NCBI GenBank assembly: GCA_034509925.1
Contig: CM067530.1
Span: 1,821,001 to 1,885,000, forward strand
Direction: 5' to 3'
Origin: Hirudinaria manillensis
Lineage: Eukaryota > Annelida > Clitellata > Hirudinida > Hirudinidae
DNA: 64,000 nt
The first letter of the stretch is position 1, and each line of letters starts with the position of its first letter. This document shows positions 48,698 through 62,939 of the stretch, in pieces. The notes under the pieces are model-generated. The model was not told where the DNA came from and ran no database searches. It was given only the letters and a program-made list of their open reading frames with translations. The translations under genes were made by a program, and so were the position numbers.

Positions 48698-48779
48698 ATC
48701 GTCTGGCAATAACACTTTTAATAACAATTTTCCTGTATATCGGCTTTAAATTGGAACAAATGCCTTCCCGATTTAAAAG

Positions 48780-50540
48780 ATGGAGAGGCGTCTGAAAAAC
48801 ATGATGACCTTGTTTGCTGTGCACTATTTGTAAAGATTTGTAAAGATCATTGGATCCAATTTCATGCCGGACGTAGTAAGATATTTATTTGGAAATAAAT
48901 ATAAATAAAATACAGAAATAAATACGAATAAATGATAAATATTATTAAAAAAAATATATTAGAAGATATTATTATAAGACTGTATTAAGATATTGTTGAT
49001 GTGAATAAAATAAATTATAAAATACTTATTATAAGATGTTATTTTATAAATAAATATGGGTAAATTATAAAATTAAAATTGGAATATAACATTTCATCCA
49101 ATTCCTTCTATAAAATAAGATTTATATTTAATACTTAATGCGTTGAAGCTCTTAGAGCTTGAAATTGTTTTAAACCCTGTCTGAACATGTCTACCTAGCA
49201 TCGCATTAAGTGATATTTTTAGAAGATTATTTAAGAAATTGAAAGTAATCACCGTCTCTGAATCATTGAAGTGAAATAAATAAAATATATGTTCGTTAAA
49301 GTCAACCCAATTGCCATAGTTAAGTGCACTTAAGTGCACGTCACCGCGGCAATGAATCAACAAAACCGCAACAAAACCACAACAATTCAGCAACAAACTC
49401 ACAACAAACCAACAACAAATGGGCAACAAAATCCCAACAAAGCAAAACCAAAACAATACAAGAACCAATTAGTACCGGAACTGGGGGGGTTATTAATATT
49501 TTTTTAGAAAGAATTAATTCAAATTTAAACGTAGAAATATTTGATGGATTCGCAGTTTCAGTAATAAATGTTCCTCTAATGGCTGCCATTCAACGCCTAA
49601 GTGTTGGTCATTATGTTGGAATATAAAAAATACATTATTTATTCATATTTTATGCTTTTAATTATTTTTAATTATGACCGCATTTTAAGGAAAACGATGT
49701 TTTTAATGCATTCGTCACTTTCTTAAAGCCTCCATTTTCCGTTGCACGTGGAGTTATTTCTTGATTTAAAATGATTTTATATTGCATATTAAACAAATGT
49801 CGTTGTGAAACATATCGTGTTTTATATTATATCGTGTCGTATATTATAGTAGTATTTGTTAAAGATGCTATGATGCATATTATACAAACATTATTTGTCG
49901 AACAAGTTATCTACATTTATGTATGGGAACTACTTAGCGTGAAAGAGGGAGGACTTTTTTTTTCGAATTTGCTGAGAAAAAAAAATCAGAAAAAAGCAAA
50001 TATTTTGTTGAATGTTGATTTATTGAAAGTCGATTTGTTGGACTTCATGACAACGTTGCGTGCTTTTTTCCCAAAAATGTTGGAAAACTTCTGGAAAACT
50101 AGTAGAATCTCGGAGCAGCCAAAAATGATTTGAATCTGCAGCTGGAGGAGTGTTTCAATAATTATTTTTGTAACGAATTATTGATCGAAATAACAACTAT
50201 TCATTTTAAATTAAGATTTAATCAATAAGGAATATTATTGGAAGGAGGTGTTTACTTCGAATTTATAATTAATTAACATTAGTAATGTTTCATTTCGTAG
50301 AAGTTGTTGACCATGATTTGCTCATTTCAGGTATTTCAAATTTAAAACAATGTTATTCTTTACTTTGTTTTAGCGCCACTTTAATTACTTAATGATTAAA
50401 GACCATTTAGAATTAAAATTATAAAATAAACGTTCATAAATTACTCCAAGTAAGAGTAAAAGTTAGTTAAATTTAATTAATTTACAGCCATTTAAAACGA
50501 CATTAAAACATTAAATTCTTGCAGATCATTCTGTCGCTAA
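48780..50540. other. Intergenic, no supportable gene
   Basis: Low-complexity CAACAAAA-type sequence at 49360-49450 gives open frames on both strands. After it, a short plus-strand frame ends at 49624 with FDGFAVSVINVPLMAAIQ, which looks protein-like but is too short to place. Nothing else is seen. Confidence 0.35.
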
Positions 50541-50559
50541 GTTTAACTACAAACGTTGC

Positions 50560-50920
50560 TGACAAAATCGATCCTCATTTGTTTCAGTTTCAAAGCAATG
50601 GCAACGAAGTCGTGGAGAGGAAGGAAAATTAGAAATTTGTTCTGAGTTTATTGGGTGCAAAAATAATTCCGGCATGAAATTCTTGACTCTCGTCTTGGAT
50701 GAAGATGCAGGAATAAAAACCCCGAGGACGGAAATTATTGGGGCCCTGATATTCGCAACTGCATCTTCAATGCGGACTGAGGTTATCGTGGAAGAGAATG
50801 GGAGACTCAATCGACTGGACATTGTTGCAGAGCAGACCGACGGACGGACGGATGGATGAATGGATGTTTGGAGGGAGGGATGGATGGATACATGCATGGA
50901 TGGATGGATGGATGGATGGC
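50560..50920. other. GC-richer island, possible coding, then (GGAT)n
   Basis: This island is open in a plus frame (ending in the GGAC/GGAT repeat near 50858) and in a minus frame at 50547-50897. The plus frame reads MKFLTLVLDEDAGIK and so on; the minus frame has no repeat-free start. Both being open may only reflect higher GC. From about 50835 to 50920 it is a (GGAC/GGAT)n tract. Confidence 0.3.
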
Positions 50921-51539
50921 AGTGAATGAGCGGATGGCATGGCCAATGGTGGTGAACGTTATGAAGACAAGGGGACAGAAATAATCAGGAAAGACTTTAT
51001 GAAGCAGTTTTTATTGGTTGGTAATCCTGAGAGAAACAATATTGCAGCTTGTTTTATGTTGCGGACCTGGAAAGGAATCCGTGAGGAATTTCAGTGCCGC
51101 TCGATGTTGGAAATTATTTCCGACAAAACATTTTCATTCAATTATTCTGAGAAATTATTCTGTATTAATAATTATCTAATTATTGATTATTGATTACTTT
51201 TTCTCCTTGAATTTGAATTGCTGTTTAGATTCGTTTATCCATTTGTTTATTTATAATTATTGACAGCTTCTGGCAAAGTTGGCGATGTATGTTACTAATG
51301 ATAAGTTAGTTTTCAGATAAAAACTTATTAAAAATGTTTTAGTTGAAAAATTGAAAAACTTTAAAATATAAAAATCTAATATTAAATATGAAGAAATTAT
51401 TAATCCTATTTTGAAGGTCATTTTAGGTTCGCAAACATCAGAAGGACATTTCAGAGCAACTAATTACTTCAGAGCTTGGAAATTGCTGCAATTCTTAGAA
51501 GCGAAGTTTCGATCGAAAATTTTTATTAAATTATTTCAA

Positions 51540-51763
51540 ATAATATCGTTTCGAAAGGTGAATGAATGAATGAACGGGCCGATGAATGGTTCAGTGGATG
51601 AATGGATGAGTGATTTAGTAAATGGATGGATTGAAGATTGCTTGATGGATGCATTAGCGGATTGTTGGATGGATGGATGGATGGATGGATGGATGGATGG
51701 ATGGATGGATGGATGGATGGATGGGTGGATGGATGGATGGATGGATGGATGGATGGACTGCCA
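51540..51763. repeat. (GAAT)n and (GGAT)n tract
   Basis: GAATGAATGAAC at the left grades into (ATGG)n, perfect at 51663-51757 except for one GTGG. Confidence 0.92.
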
Positions 51764-51899
51764 GGAGTTCTAACGAGCTTAAAAGAATTTGAGAGCGATT
51801 GATCTGGCTGGTCGAATTTCGAACCCATTTTCCTGAAATTTATTTGTTTTTCAAATGAAAGAAGAAAATTTTAATTTTCCATTTCCTTTCTGGATTACC

Positions 51900-52087
51900 G
51901 GGGACATCCACACGGCAACGGCTCCATAAACGAAGCAACATGCAAAAGCCATAAAGAGTCGACCAGAAGAGAATTTGAGAAAATAATTTCGAGAAATGAA
52001 ACATTTTATTGCAAATTCATGCAGACCAATAACCATTCGGAGTCGCGAGAAAGATTGCAATTGATTCCAGGATTTATTCTCTCTTTG
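51900..52087 (-). CDS. Possible membrane-protein exon, weak
   Basis: On the minus strand, an acceptor-like GATTAG at 52088 and a donor-like CCG/GTAATC at 51899 bracket an open frame. It ends in a hydrophobic stretch (GRLFMAFACCFVYGAVAVWM) suited to a membrane helix. No neighbouring exon could be joined, so this is only a candidate. Confidence 0.2.
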
Positions 52088-52169
52088 CTAATCCTCAAAT
52101 AAAGTCGGAAACCACAGTTGGTTCAACAAGTGATGCTGAAGTTGAAAAATGAGTTTCATACAAATAGCA

Positions 52170-54600
52170 TCAAAAGTTAAAAACATATTACAATACAAAA
52201 TTCACTACAATTTGCCATACAAGTTACAACACAAGTTAAAATACAAGTTACAACACAAGAAACAATACATGTTACAATACAAGAAACAATACATGTTACA
52301 ACACAAGAAACAATACATGTTACAACACAAGAAACAATACATGTTACAACACAAGAAACAATACATGTTACAACACAAGAAACAATACATGTTACAAAAC
52401 AAGTTTCAATACAAGAAACATTAGAATACAAATAATACAAGTAACGATACAAATGACAATATAAATTATTACACAGGAAACAATAAAAGTTTCAATTCAA
52501 GTTAAAATACAAGTTACAATACAAGAAATAATACATGTTACAATATAAGAAACAGTACAAGAAACAATACAAGATACAATATAAGATACAATATAAATTA
52601 CAAAACAAATTACAATACAGGAAAAAATACAAGAAATAATACAAGTTGCAATGTAAAATACAATAAAAATTACAACACAGGAAACAATATAAGAAACAAT
52701 ACAAGAAATAACACAAGAAATAATACAAGAAACTATACAAGTTACAATATAAACTACATTACAGGAAGTAATACAAGTTACAATATAAATTACAATACAA
52801 ATTACAACTTAGGAAACAATACCATGAAACATTAGAACTTAAAATACAAGAAACAATACAAGTTACAATATAAATTACAATACAGGAAATAATACAAGTT
52901 ACAATATAAATTACAACACAGGAAACAATACAAGAAACATTAGAACTTAAAATACAAGAAACGTTACAAGTTACATTACAAGAAACAATACAAGAAATAA
53001 TACAAGTTACAATACAAATTACAATACAGATTACAACACAGGAAACAATACAAGAACCAATACAAGAAATAACACAAGAAACAATACAAGAAACAATACA
53101 AGTTACAATATAAATTACATTACAGGAAATAATATAAGTTACAATATAAATTACAATACAGATTACAATATAAATTACAATACAAATTACAACACAGGAA
53201 ACAATACAAGAAACGTTAGAACTTACAATACAAGAAACAATACAAATTACAACACAGGAAACAATACAAGAAACATCAGAACTTACAATACAAGAAACAA
53301 TACAAGTTACATTACAAGAAACAATACAAATAACCATACAGGAAACAATACAAGAAATAATACAAGTTACAAAATAAAATACAATACAAAAACAATACAA
53401 TTTACATTACAAGAACCAATACAAGTTACAATACAAATTACAATGCAGATTACAATATAAATTACAATACAAGAAATATTAGAAGTTACAATACAAGAAA
53501 TAATACAAGTTACAATATAAATTACTTTACAGGAAATAATACAAGTTACAATATAAATTACAATACAAATTACAACAGAGGAAACAATACAAGAAACATT
53601 AGAACTTAAAATACAAGAAACAATACAAGAAATAATACAAGTTACATTACAAGAAACAATATAATCGTAATAAACTTAATTAATGGATATTATCCACAAC
53701 AGTTACAATAGAAGAAACAATACAAGTTACAATATAAATTACAATACAAATTAAAACACAGGAAACAATACAAGAAACACTAGAAATTTACATTACAAGA
53801 AACAATACAAGTTACATTATAAATTACATTACAAGAAACAATACAAGTTACATTATAAATTACAATACAAGAAACAATACAAAATTACAATACAGTAAAC
53901 AATATAAGAAAGAATACAAGTTACGATACAAGTTACAATACAAATTACAATATAAATTACAATACAAGAAACATTAGAAGTTGCAATACAAGTTACAATA
54001 CAAGAAATAATACATGTTACAATATAAGTAACTATGCCGTTTTATTGCCGTCGCACTAGCCTCAAAACGATTCTGAATATTAGCGTAATAAACTTAATTA
54101 ATAATAAATCCTTACGATATTATTACATTATCCACAATAGTTACAATAGAAGAAACAATACAAATTCCAATACAAGTTATAACACAAGAAACAATACAAG
54201 AAACAATACAGGTTACAATACATGTTAAAACACAAGTAACTATGCCGTTTTATTGCCGTTGCACTAGCCTCAAAAAGATTCTGAATATTATCGTAATAAA
54301 CTTAATTAATAATAAATTCTTACGATATTATTACATTATTCACAACATTTACAATACAAGTTAAAATACAAGTTACTGTTGCTTGCTATATAATTAAGGA
54401 CTACTTTGGGAAATGGAGATACTAAGCCGTTTTATTACAAAGATTGTGCCATCGCACTTGCCTCAAAAAGATTCTGAATATTATCGTAATAAAGTTAATT
54501 AATAATAAAATCTAACGATATTATTACATTACCCATAATAGTTACAATTCAAGAAACAATACAAGTTCTAACAAGTAATAACAAGTATACCTCGCAGAAC
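52170..54600. repeat. About 2.4-kb array of 12-bp monomers with higher-order tail
   Basis: Monomers of the type AATACAAGWWAC alternate as AAGAAAC and AAGTTAC (or ATGTTAC) forms. At 52248-52400 they form a regular 24-bp dimer (AACACAAGAAAC plus AATACATGTTAC). Toward the right end (from 54031) a unit of about 190-210 bases appears three times, containing ACTATGCCGTTTTATTGCCG, CACTAGCCTCAAAA and TAATAAACTTAATTAATAAT. A 213-codon minus-strand frame of Val-Ser-Cys repeats is a by-product. Confidence 0.93.
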
Positions 54601-55505
54601 TATTACTTGCTTCATTGATGGAGATTTAAATTCCAGAGGATAAAAAATAAGGCGCTGTTAACAATTTTTAAATTTCCATTTTTATGGGAAAATGTTTTTT
54701 TTGGAAGCAGTTATTTTAAGAATTCATGCATTTCCCAACGATGAAGCCAATTGCCGTTGGCAATTATATATAGATATATAGTTATATTTTAATGTATATT
54801 GTATATATTTAAAAATATTTTTAATTTAAGAAGAAAATTTATTAAGGAATCATTTCAAATAAATTAATTTAAATGGAGGTCGATAAATTTATGAGAAATA
54901 ACGATTAAATTGATTAATTGACTTGCATCTCATGGATTTCCGCACGGATGATTTTTTTTGGAAACAATTCACGCTTCAGTGGGCGCTAGATAAATTTAAA
55001 GCCCCAATATGGTGGAAGTCAGCAAAATATTAGACGAATATTTATTAATAGCAACAATGACATCATAAATATGATCCATTTTATTTATTAAATAATATTC
55101 TGAGTTGTGATAGTGATCGTTTGTCATCAAACGAATTGGATTAGGAAATATGTGCAAATATATAAAGCTAAAAAAGCACTCAAAGTGTCAAAAACATTTC
55201 AATATTAATTATTGTAATATTTATTAATATTTAATATTAATTAATTATATTTTTGATGCATTTATTATTTATATATATATTTATTTATATAAATCTAAAA
55301 TCTATAAATCTAAAATACTTGTATTGTTCTTTTTTTGTGTAAAATCAAGAAAAATATTCCCAGTGCAAATACTTGGTCCTTTATTGCGAAGGTTTTTGAA
55401 AGAAATCTTTCGATATTGGCTCGTGGTAATTCAAGAAGAATTATTCTGTCATGTTATTATGGCTTCACTTTACTCTGGCGTTATTATTATATATTATTAT
55501 TATTA

Positions 55506-55542
<37 letters not shown>

Positions 55543-55572
55543 TATTATTATATATTATTATTATTATTATTG

Positions 55573-55618
<46 letters not shown>

Positions 55619-57190
55619 ATGACATTATTTCTATTGTATTCGTCTGAAACAAAATGTTTACAATCTTCGATGTTGGATTCGAAATTTTTCTTGAGTTCCT
55701 ACGACGTCATTTCATGTAAAACCTTTCTTCTTGAATTTAACTTGATTTGATGATAAATTTTTAATTATAAATAAATTTCAAATAATTACATAAAAATAAT
55801 TATAAAATAATTATAAAATTAATAATATAAAATAATCATAAAATAATTATAAAATTAATAATATAAAAATCACACAACAATCTTATTAGAAGCGATCATA
55901 GCAGGTGAAAAAGAGCAGGTGCCGAACGTGAACAAGAGGCGGGAAAATGGCAGGCGAAGCGAAACTGAAAGATTCTTTCAAGTCTATCCTTTGATGCGTT
56001 TAAGATTTGTGTGATTTGCTTGTGGTTTTTATCTTATTATTTTATTTATTATTTATTATTATTTTTTTTTACAGAAAGTTTTTATTTTTTATCTCAAATG
56101 ATGTACGAGTCGTTGTGAATCCTTTGGAGATCGCTTGGATGTCCGAGCAAATCGCATCAGACGTGAAATCCTGTCTTATCTCACAGCTTCTTCATTCTTT
56201 GTAATTCTTTTCTTCTTTTTAAGTTTTTTCAAACATTCTTGTTTACTTTCTTTGGACTTTGTTTGTTTTTTTTTTAATCTTTTCCTTTTGATCGTTCAAA
56301 TGATTCTCTCGTTTCATTAACTTTCAGTTGTTTAACGTGGCTATTAAGAATAAGTAGGCTTAAGAGGCAAATTAAGAGTAGGAATATATAATTATAATTG
56401 GGTTTATTTTTAGGAATATTTTAGAAATTTTAAATTTAAATGTTTTTATAATATGTACTTTTAAATGATATCGTAGTGGAGATTGAACTTGAGCCAAAAC
56501 TTTGTAAATAAGTAGGTTGATTGTAATCAAAGTTTGTAAAGTTCTTGTCAAATAATCGATTGAAATCTGCAAAATGTTTCAAGATATGAAGTTTCACAGA
56601 TTTAGTAGGAAGGAAGAGACATTGATTAACAGTAAGCGGGCATACGTTTATAACAGAGCATGTAAAACACAAATATTTTATAAATAGGGCGTCATCGTCA
56701 TCATCATCATCATTATCATCATGTTAAACAAGTGTAAGTGAAAGATAAATATCAAATAAATAACTTTATTAAACGTCTCTCAACAAATTAACCATAAATC
56801 AGGTAGAAATAAATAATAGAAGCAATCACTTTGCAACGTTGGAGTAATATTGGCGGGATTACTAGGCAAAACGAGCAGACGACTATTACATTTAATCTCC
56901 ACGAGAACAAAATTGAATTTCATTTAGAAGTCATTTTTATGAGTTCATTCTTCTAGAATATGCCTTCCTCGTAAATCATGACCCATAATTGTTACGAATA
57001 GTTTCCCTTTTTAAACATTTTTAAAATCTAAAAATCTGTTGAAGAATTTTGTGCGTGTTATCTTAATGAAAATATTTACAATGATTTGTTTTGTCTCTAT
57101 TGAAGTATTATTAAAATCCATCCATAATATGCAATGGAACTAATTATATTAATAATTATAGCAATAGTGATGGACGGATTGATAGTATTC
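54600..57190. other. Intergenic, (TTA)n at 55480-55617
   Basis: There is a TTA-rich tract at 55480-55617 with TATA breaks, and an ATC run at 56695-56722. I see no supportable gene; hydrophobic open frames at 56007-56320 are T-rich chance frames. Confidence 0.5.
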
Positions 57191-57196
57191 TTTTTC

Positions 57197-57349
<153 letters not shown>

Positions 57350-58037
57350 GTGTTTTCATAATTAGAGACCGAAATAATGACGACAATGACTGGCTGATAT
57401 AATCATGGCATCCTTTTAGTGCTGATGGTCCTTAATTAATGCCATCAGATTCTCGCCATTCTGTGGCTATTTCGGGTACTGAAGAGATGAAAGTGTATAA
57501 AGGGAACTATATTATTATTATGATGTATTATCTTTATTTTAATATATTATCTTTATTATGATATATTATTTTTATTATAAAATAATATCTATATTATAAA
57601 ATAATATCTTTATTATAATATAATATTTTTGAAATAGAAAATTATGATATAATATTTATACCGATAAAGTAGAATTAAGCTTATAATCATAATAAGTTTG
57701 GTAAATGTCTGTTACAAACAAGTTATACGAAAATTAATATATTATAATTATGTATTCATACTCATTAAATAAAACTTTATTAAATTATTATAAATGTGTT
57801 ATTAAATAATAAATGGTATTAATTACAATGAATATCATATAATATAGTGTTATGAATAGGGATTTCTAATACTTGTCACGTGGAATTATTATTTACTGAT
57901 TAATTAATTAATAAAAACATAAAACAAACCAAAATATTAAGTATTGATGTTGTGTCGTTGTTTAATTTCATCATTGCATATCGTTGATTTGTTGTTACTG
58001 CTGCGTTGATATACAACAACGCTTGTGCTCACAACGA

Positions 58038-58141
58038 CGACGACGACGATGATGATGATGACGATGACGACGACGATGACGATGATGATGATGAGGATGA
58101 CGACGAAGACGATGACGACGATGATGATCATGATGACGACA
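58038..58141. repeat. (GAC/GAT)n microsatellite
   Basis: About 34 mixed GAC, GAT and GAA units. It is the same mixed type as at 19720, 21378, 26029, 37507 and 38695. Confidence 0.9.
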
Positions 58142-58346
58142 AAGCATTTAAAGAATCCGTCGGATGGAAGTGCATATTGGAAATGTTCCACTCACCTGAT
58201 TAAAATTTCACGATCAATTTAAGAATCCATCTTGAAAGCGGAATTTAATAACTTTTTTTATTTGGAAATCCATCTTTATTTGTCCGTCCACTCAGGTATC
58301 TATCCATCCATAATTATGTTTGTTATTTATATAATTATTATTATTA

Positions 58347-58596
58347 TCTATATAAATAAAAATGTAATGTGTGTTTGTATCTCTGAAAGTACTTAACCAA
58401 TTGCTTTGAAATTTTGACACAACATAGTACTCGATTAGAGGAGTATTTGTATATAGGTTTCATATATATACCACAATTATATCACGTAAAAATACGCTTT
58501 TTTCGAAAATCCTGCCATCTTGCCACGATAACGTCACTGCCTAATCTATATAAATAAACTTTAGCGAGACATTAGTCGGTTAAAGGGCCTGCCTAG
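58347..58596 (+). mobile_element. Helitron-like non-autonomous element
   Basis: The segment begins TCTATATAAATAAAAATG directly after an A and ends GGGCCTGCCTAG directly before a T, i.e. the A|TC...CTAG|T arrangement of Helitrons, without target-site duplication. A short GGC/GCC stem precedes CTAG. The start, with its run of TATAAATAAAAATG and GTTTGTATCTCTGAAAG, resembles ends known from arthropod Helitrons. TCTATATAAATAAAC recurs near the right end. No protein is encoded. Confidence 0.5.
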
Positions 58597-58699
58597 TTAT
58601 TAATATTACTAATGTTGTTGTTATGGGATAAACGATGAGACTTAAATAAGGAATATCTGAATTGATTTTAATTCAGAAATTCATTCAGACGAGTGTCAC

Positions 58700-61230
58700 G
58701 TGAGGTCGCATCTGGACAGAGAAAACAATGTATTCATGGAGGGGAAGACGACGACGACAATGGTGATGATTATGATGATGATGATGATGATGACGACCAC
58801 GATGATGGATCATGACTGTGATCATGATGTTGATAACGGAGTTGTTGTTGATGTTGATGTTTCCATAGATACACGGATGAAGAGCTAACCTCGTTTGCAG
58901 ATCAAACGTTTAAAAAAAAAGAAATTTTTTTAAATAAAAAGACAATGGAAAGAATATTTGCTAATAAAATTACAAATTATTCAAATTATTATTTTTGTTT
59001 CCCATTATTTTGTGAATTAAAAAAAAAACCAGTTAAATTCAGACAAAACGTTTAGGAGTCTGGAGGTAATAAATTTAAAATTTCACTATAAAATGTTGTT
59101 AATATGAAATTATTACCTTCAAAACAGTTGCAGATTATTTTTCAGTTTGTAGAAAACGTCGAAAATATTTTTAAAAGTCTCAATATTAATTTTTATCCGA
59201 TAAAATCACAACGAATTTTAAATTATAATTTATATTTATTATTAAATTATTATTTATATTATTTTAAATCATAATATCCTTCTCGACAGGATGAAGTGAT
59301 CGCCATCATCAGTTTAATAACGTACGTCTTCAAATTAGCTAATTATAATAAATTATTCTAATTGATATTAATAATTGCTTTAATTTATTATTAATATTAA
59401 TAATTATCTAATTATTTTATTACAATATTAATATTTAGTAAGAGCGCCAAATAAATTCACGACTCGAACAACATTTCAGCGCGAAAAGCAGCAGAGAAGA
59501 GCAGACGACTTTGAGTTAATATTTGAAAGAATCCATCGCTTAGAATTGCGTGCTACACACGCTTGTGTCAGCGTTCTGTCCTTATTTATTTATTACTTTA
59601 TTTATTGTTGGCTTTAATTATTTTCCATATTAATATTATTCTTAATAATAATATTATTATTATTAATATATTAATATTATTCTTAATAATAATATTATTA
59701 TTAATATATTAATATTATTCTTATTATTAATAATTAATAATTATTATATTATTATTATAACTAAAAGAAATCTATCGAAATTAGTTAATAATCTTTCACG
59801 TTAATTACTGGTAATATTAATAATATTATTAATTATGTTCCAATTTAATTTATTACTTTTATTATTATTGGTGTTATTATTATTTTTATTATTATTAGTA
59901 GTAGTATTAGTAAAAAATTAATTTGCCTTCGAGCAGATAATATTATATGTTTATATGCTATAAACTAATAAACTTTAATTTTGAAGAATAATTAAGAAGA
60001 AATGTTTATTTAAGATTGTGGTTATTCTTGTTCAAGACTTTATGTACAAGTTATCACATGTCACGATTATTATTAATGAAATACAACATAAAATATTTAA
60101 TATATTTAAAATATTTATATTTATATGTTCACCATGGAAACGCAAATAATTTCCTGGAATATTTGTAAATAGAAAATAATTTTTCTAATATAATTTTGCA
60201 GAACAAACACTTTGAAGGTACGAATTAAACATTTACAATTTCACGGTTGAATGAACAGAAAAAGGTATAAAAAAATCAGTGCTTCCTCGGGGCTAAAAAC
60301 ATTGAAGATTGTTTTGATTAACTTTTTAATGTTTTACGTTTCATTAACTTTTAACGATTAATTAATTTTTAATGTTTTACGCTAAATTAACTTTTAATAT
60401 TTAATATTTAATATTTAATGTGCCCATAAAACTTCAAACGACGTCTTTCTTGATTGACCAACAGAGAATATAATAATATTAAAGAAATACAATAAAAATT
60501 AATTAATAAAATAATCATTTTAAATTCAATGTTAAGCAATTTGTTTCTGAATATTTGTATGATTGACACAAAATATAATTTTAAATGGTATTACAATTTT
60601 AATTGTTATACCATCCTTATAAACAAGTTAATATTTTAAATTGTATTTTATATTCGACCAAAAACATAAATAATTGTTATTTTATTAATGTTAAAACGAT
60701 TTATTGTCCTAATAAAAGTGCCAAATATGAAAGGGTGACCTTAATAAATTGCTGTTTCGATTCTGCTTGGTAGAATGTAAGTGGATTTATTATTATTATT
60801 ATTGTTATTATTGTTATTGTTATTATTATTATTATTAATATTATTATTATTTTATTTTTATTAACCAGAAAACCAACACATATTTACAAAAATTAAGCAA
60901 AGTAAACAGTTTGCTACAAACCTATTAAGCAGACCATTTCTCACATCCTTTACAATGAAACATTAATAATTTAAAAGTAATAAATAATATTTGAATATAT
61001 ACAAATATAATTACTTTTTTTTTTCACTTCAAAGAATAAGAAACAGAAATTATAACCAAGTCTTGGAAATATTTTACTCTTTGCCCTGAAGACAATTCCA
61101 ACGTTGTCATTGTTAAGATCCATCGTTACCATCATCATCGTCGTCATCGTTATCATCTCAATCATCATCATCATCATCATCTTCATCATCACCGCCATCA
61201 CAACATTCATTATTATTATCGTTAATAATT
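58700..61230. other. Intergenic, no gene seen
   Basis: It contains (GAT)n at 58764-58800, several TTA/AATATT runs at 59635-59760, (TTA)n at 60788-60850 and ATC runs at 61130-61215. Open frames here are repeat translations. Confidence 0.5.
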
Positions 61231-61339
61231 TCAAAGGTAATGAAAGATCCTTGGATGGATGAACGGAATGACAGATGGACAGACAGGTGAATCGTTGGAT
61301 TGAAAATGATCAAACAGAGTTCTTAGTGAAATCCGAGAT

Positions 61340-61440
61340 TGTGGTTATTGTTTTTGTTGTTTTGTTATTGTTGTTGTTTTGTTGTTGTTGTGGTTATTGT
61401 TTTTGTTGTTGTTTTTTGTGTTTTTTGTGAATATATAGTT
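61340..61440. repeat. (GTT)n tract
   Basis: Interrupted GTT repeats with GTTTTTGTTG variants and a duplicated TGTGGTTATTGTTTTTGTTG. Confidence 0.85.
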
Positions 61441-62069
61441 GTTTTGGAGGATAAAAATACTTAAAACTAATAATTCGGAGTAGTTTCTGTAATAGCAGGT
61501 TGTATAATAATAATATAAAAAAAATATAATTATATTATATACTTATTATATACAAAGACCATTTTATGTAATAATAATAATAATAATAAACCTTATTAAA
61601 ATGAATAATATGTATAATATTAATAATGGTGGTAATTAATATAGTTGAGGTAATGTAATGGAGTTAAAAATTAACAGATTTTACATAAAAATAATTCACT
61701 TTTTACATAAATTATTTACATAATTCACGACTTTTGGTTACAACTTTGTATTAATAAATTTTTAAAGATGGTTTTGTGAATCTCGTGAAATGTTTTTTTT
61801 TTGTTTTTAATTCCGAGTTGAGGACGTGTTTTGAATTTAAATTTTAGGTTTTGTCGACAAATGTCTGCAAAAATTGCTTGATAAATTATTTATGAACCGA
61901 TGGACATTTCGAAAGTATATTGTTTCTACATTAAAAAAAATATTTCTTTTAAGAATAATATAAATTTATGAATTTCGAAATAAAAATTACGGACAAATTT
62001 TAATTTTATGAAAATTTATCTTTAATAATCAATTGATATTTCTCCACTCCAGCATATTTCTCTAACTCT

Positions 62070-62477
<408 letters not shown>

Positions 62478-62570
62478 GATCCTAATCTCGACGCAATCTT
62501 CGTCTCATCATCTTCGTCATTACGACAGTCATTAAAGAATCCATTAAGGAGGCCATAAATAAGAAGAGAC

Positions 62571-62936
62571 GTGCATCAGTCACGTGGACTTGTTAAGGAA
62601 ACTTTGACCCTACTGCTTTGGATAAGTTTCATTTTGTGTCTGATTGTGATTTTTAACTACCTTTGTTGTTCGCACAGTTTTGTTGTTGTTGTTGATGATG
62701 ACGATGACGATGACGGTGACGATGACGATGTACTTGCGTTGGAATGTCAGTCAGTACGTGGAAATCCAACCAATACCTCTATCCATAGTTACTGGAGATA
62801 CTTAAATTATTGTTTAACATCAGATTATACATCCACGATATCAATCATCTTCATAGTCGTCGTCATCGCTTTATCTGCTGAGTTAATTACCTTCACAGTT
62901 TGGAAAACTGCTCGGATGACTAAACTTCCGGTATAA
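62571..62936 (+). CDS. Possible two-helix membrane protein exon
   Basis: An open frame without a clear ATG encodes a hydrophobic helix (TLLLWISFILCLIVIFNYL), an acidic run from a GAT/GAC microsatellite, a region with two Asn-glycosylation-like sites and cysteines (NTSIHSYW), and a second helix (ISIIFIVVVIALSAELI) followed by basic residues. It ends LPV-stop, with CCG/GTATAA as a possible donor. Helix, loop, helix and a basic end look protein-like, but no linked exon was found and T-rich DNA readily gives hydrophobic frames. Confidence 0.3.
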   Translation: MHQSRGLVKETLTLLLWISFILCLIVIFNYLCCSHSFVVVVDDDDDDDGDDDDVLALECQSVRGNPTNTSIHSYWRYLNYCLTSDYTSTISIIFIVVVIALSAELITFTVWKTARMTKLPV

Positions 62937-62939
62937 TCA

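Noticed and set aside
49094..49589. Overlapping minus-strand frames with Cys/Trp/Val-rich starts
   Set aside because: The starts are antisense translations of a CAACAAAA low-complexity run; the rest shows no recognisable family.
52759..53400. 213-codon frame of Ile-Val-Ser-Cys repeats
   Set aside because: Translation of the 12-bp array. The monomer length is a multiple of three, so stops are avoided by chance.
52170..54600. CRISPR-like array
   Set aside because: Units are contiguous 12-mers without unique spacers, in a eukaryotic genome.
56007..56320. Hydrophobic frames resembling membrane helices
   Set aside because: They arise from T-rich DNA; no splice borders, conserved residues or charge pattern support a protein.
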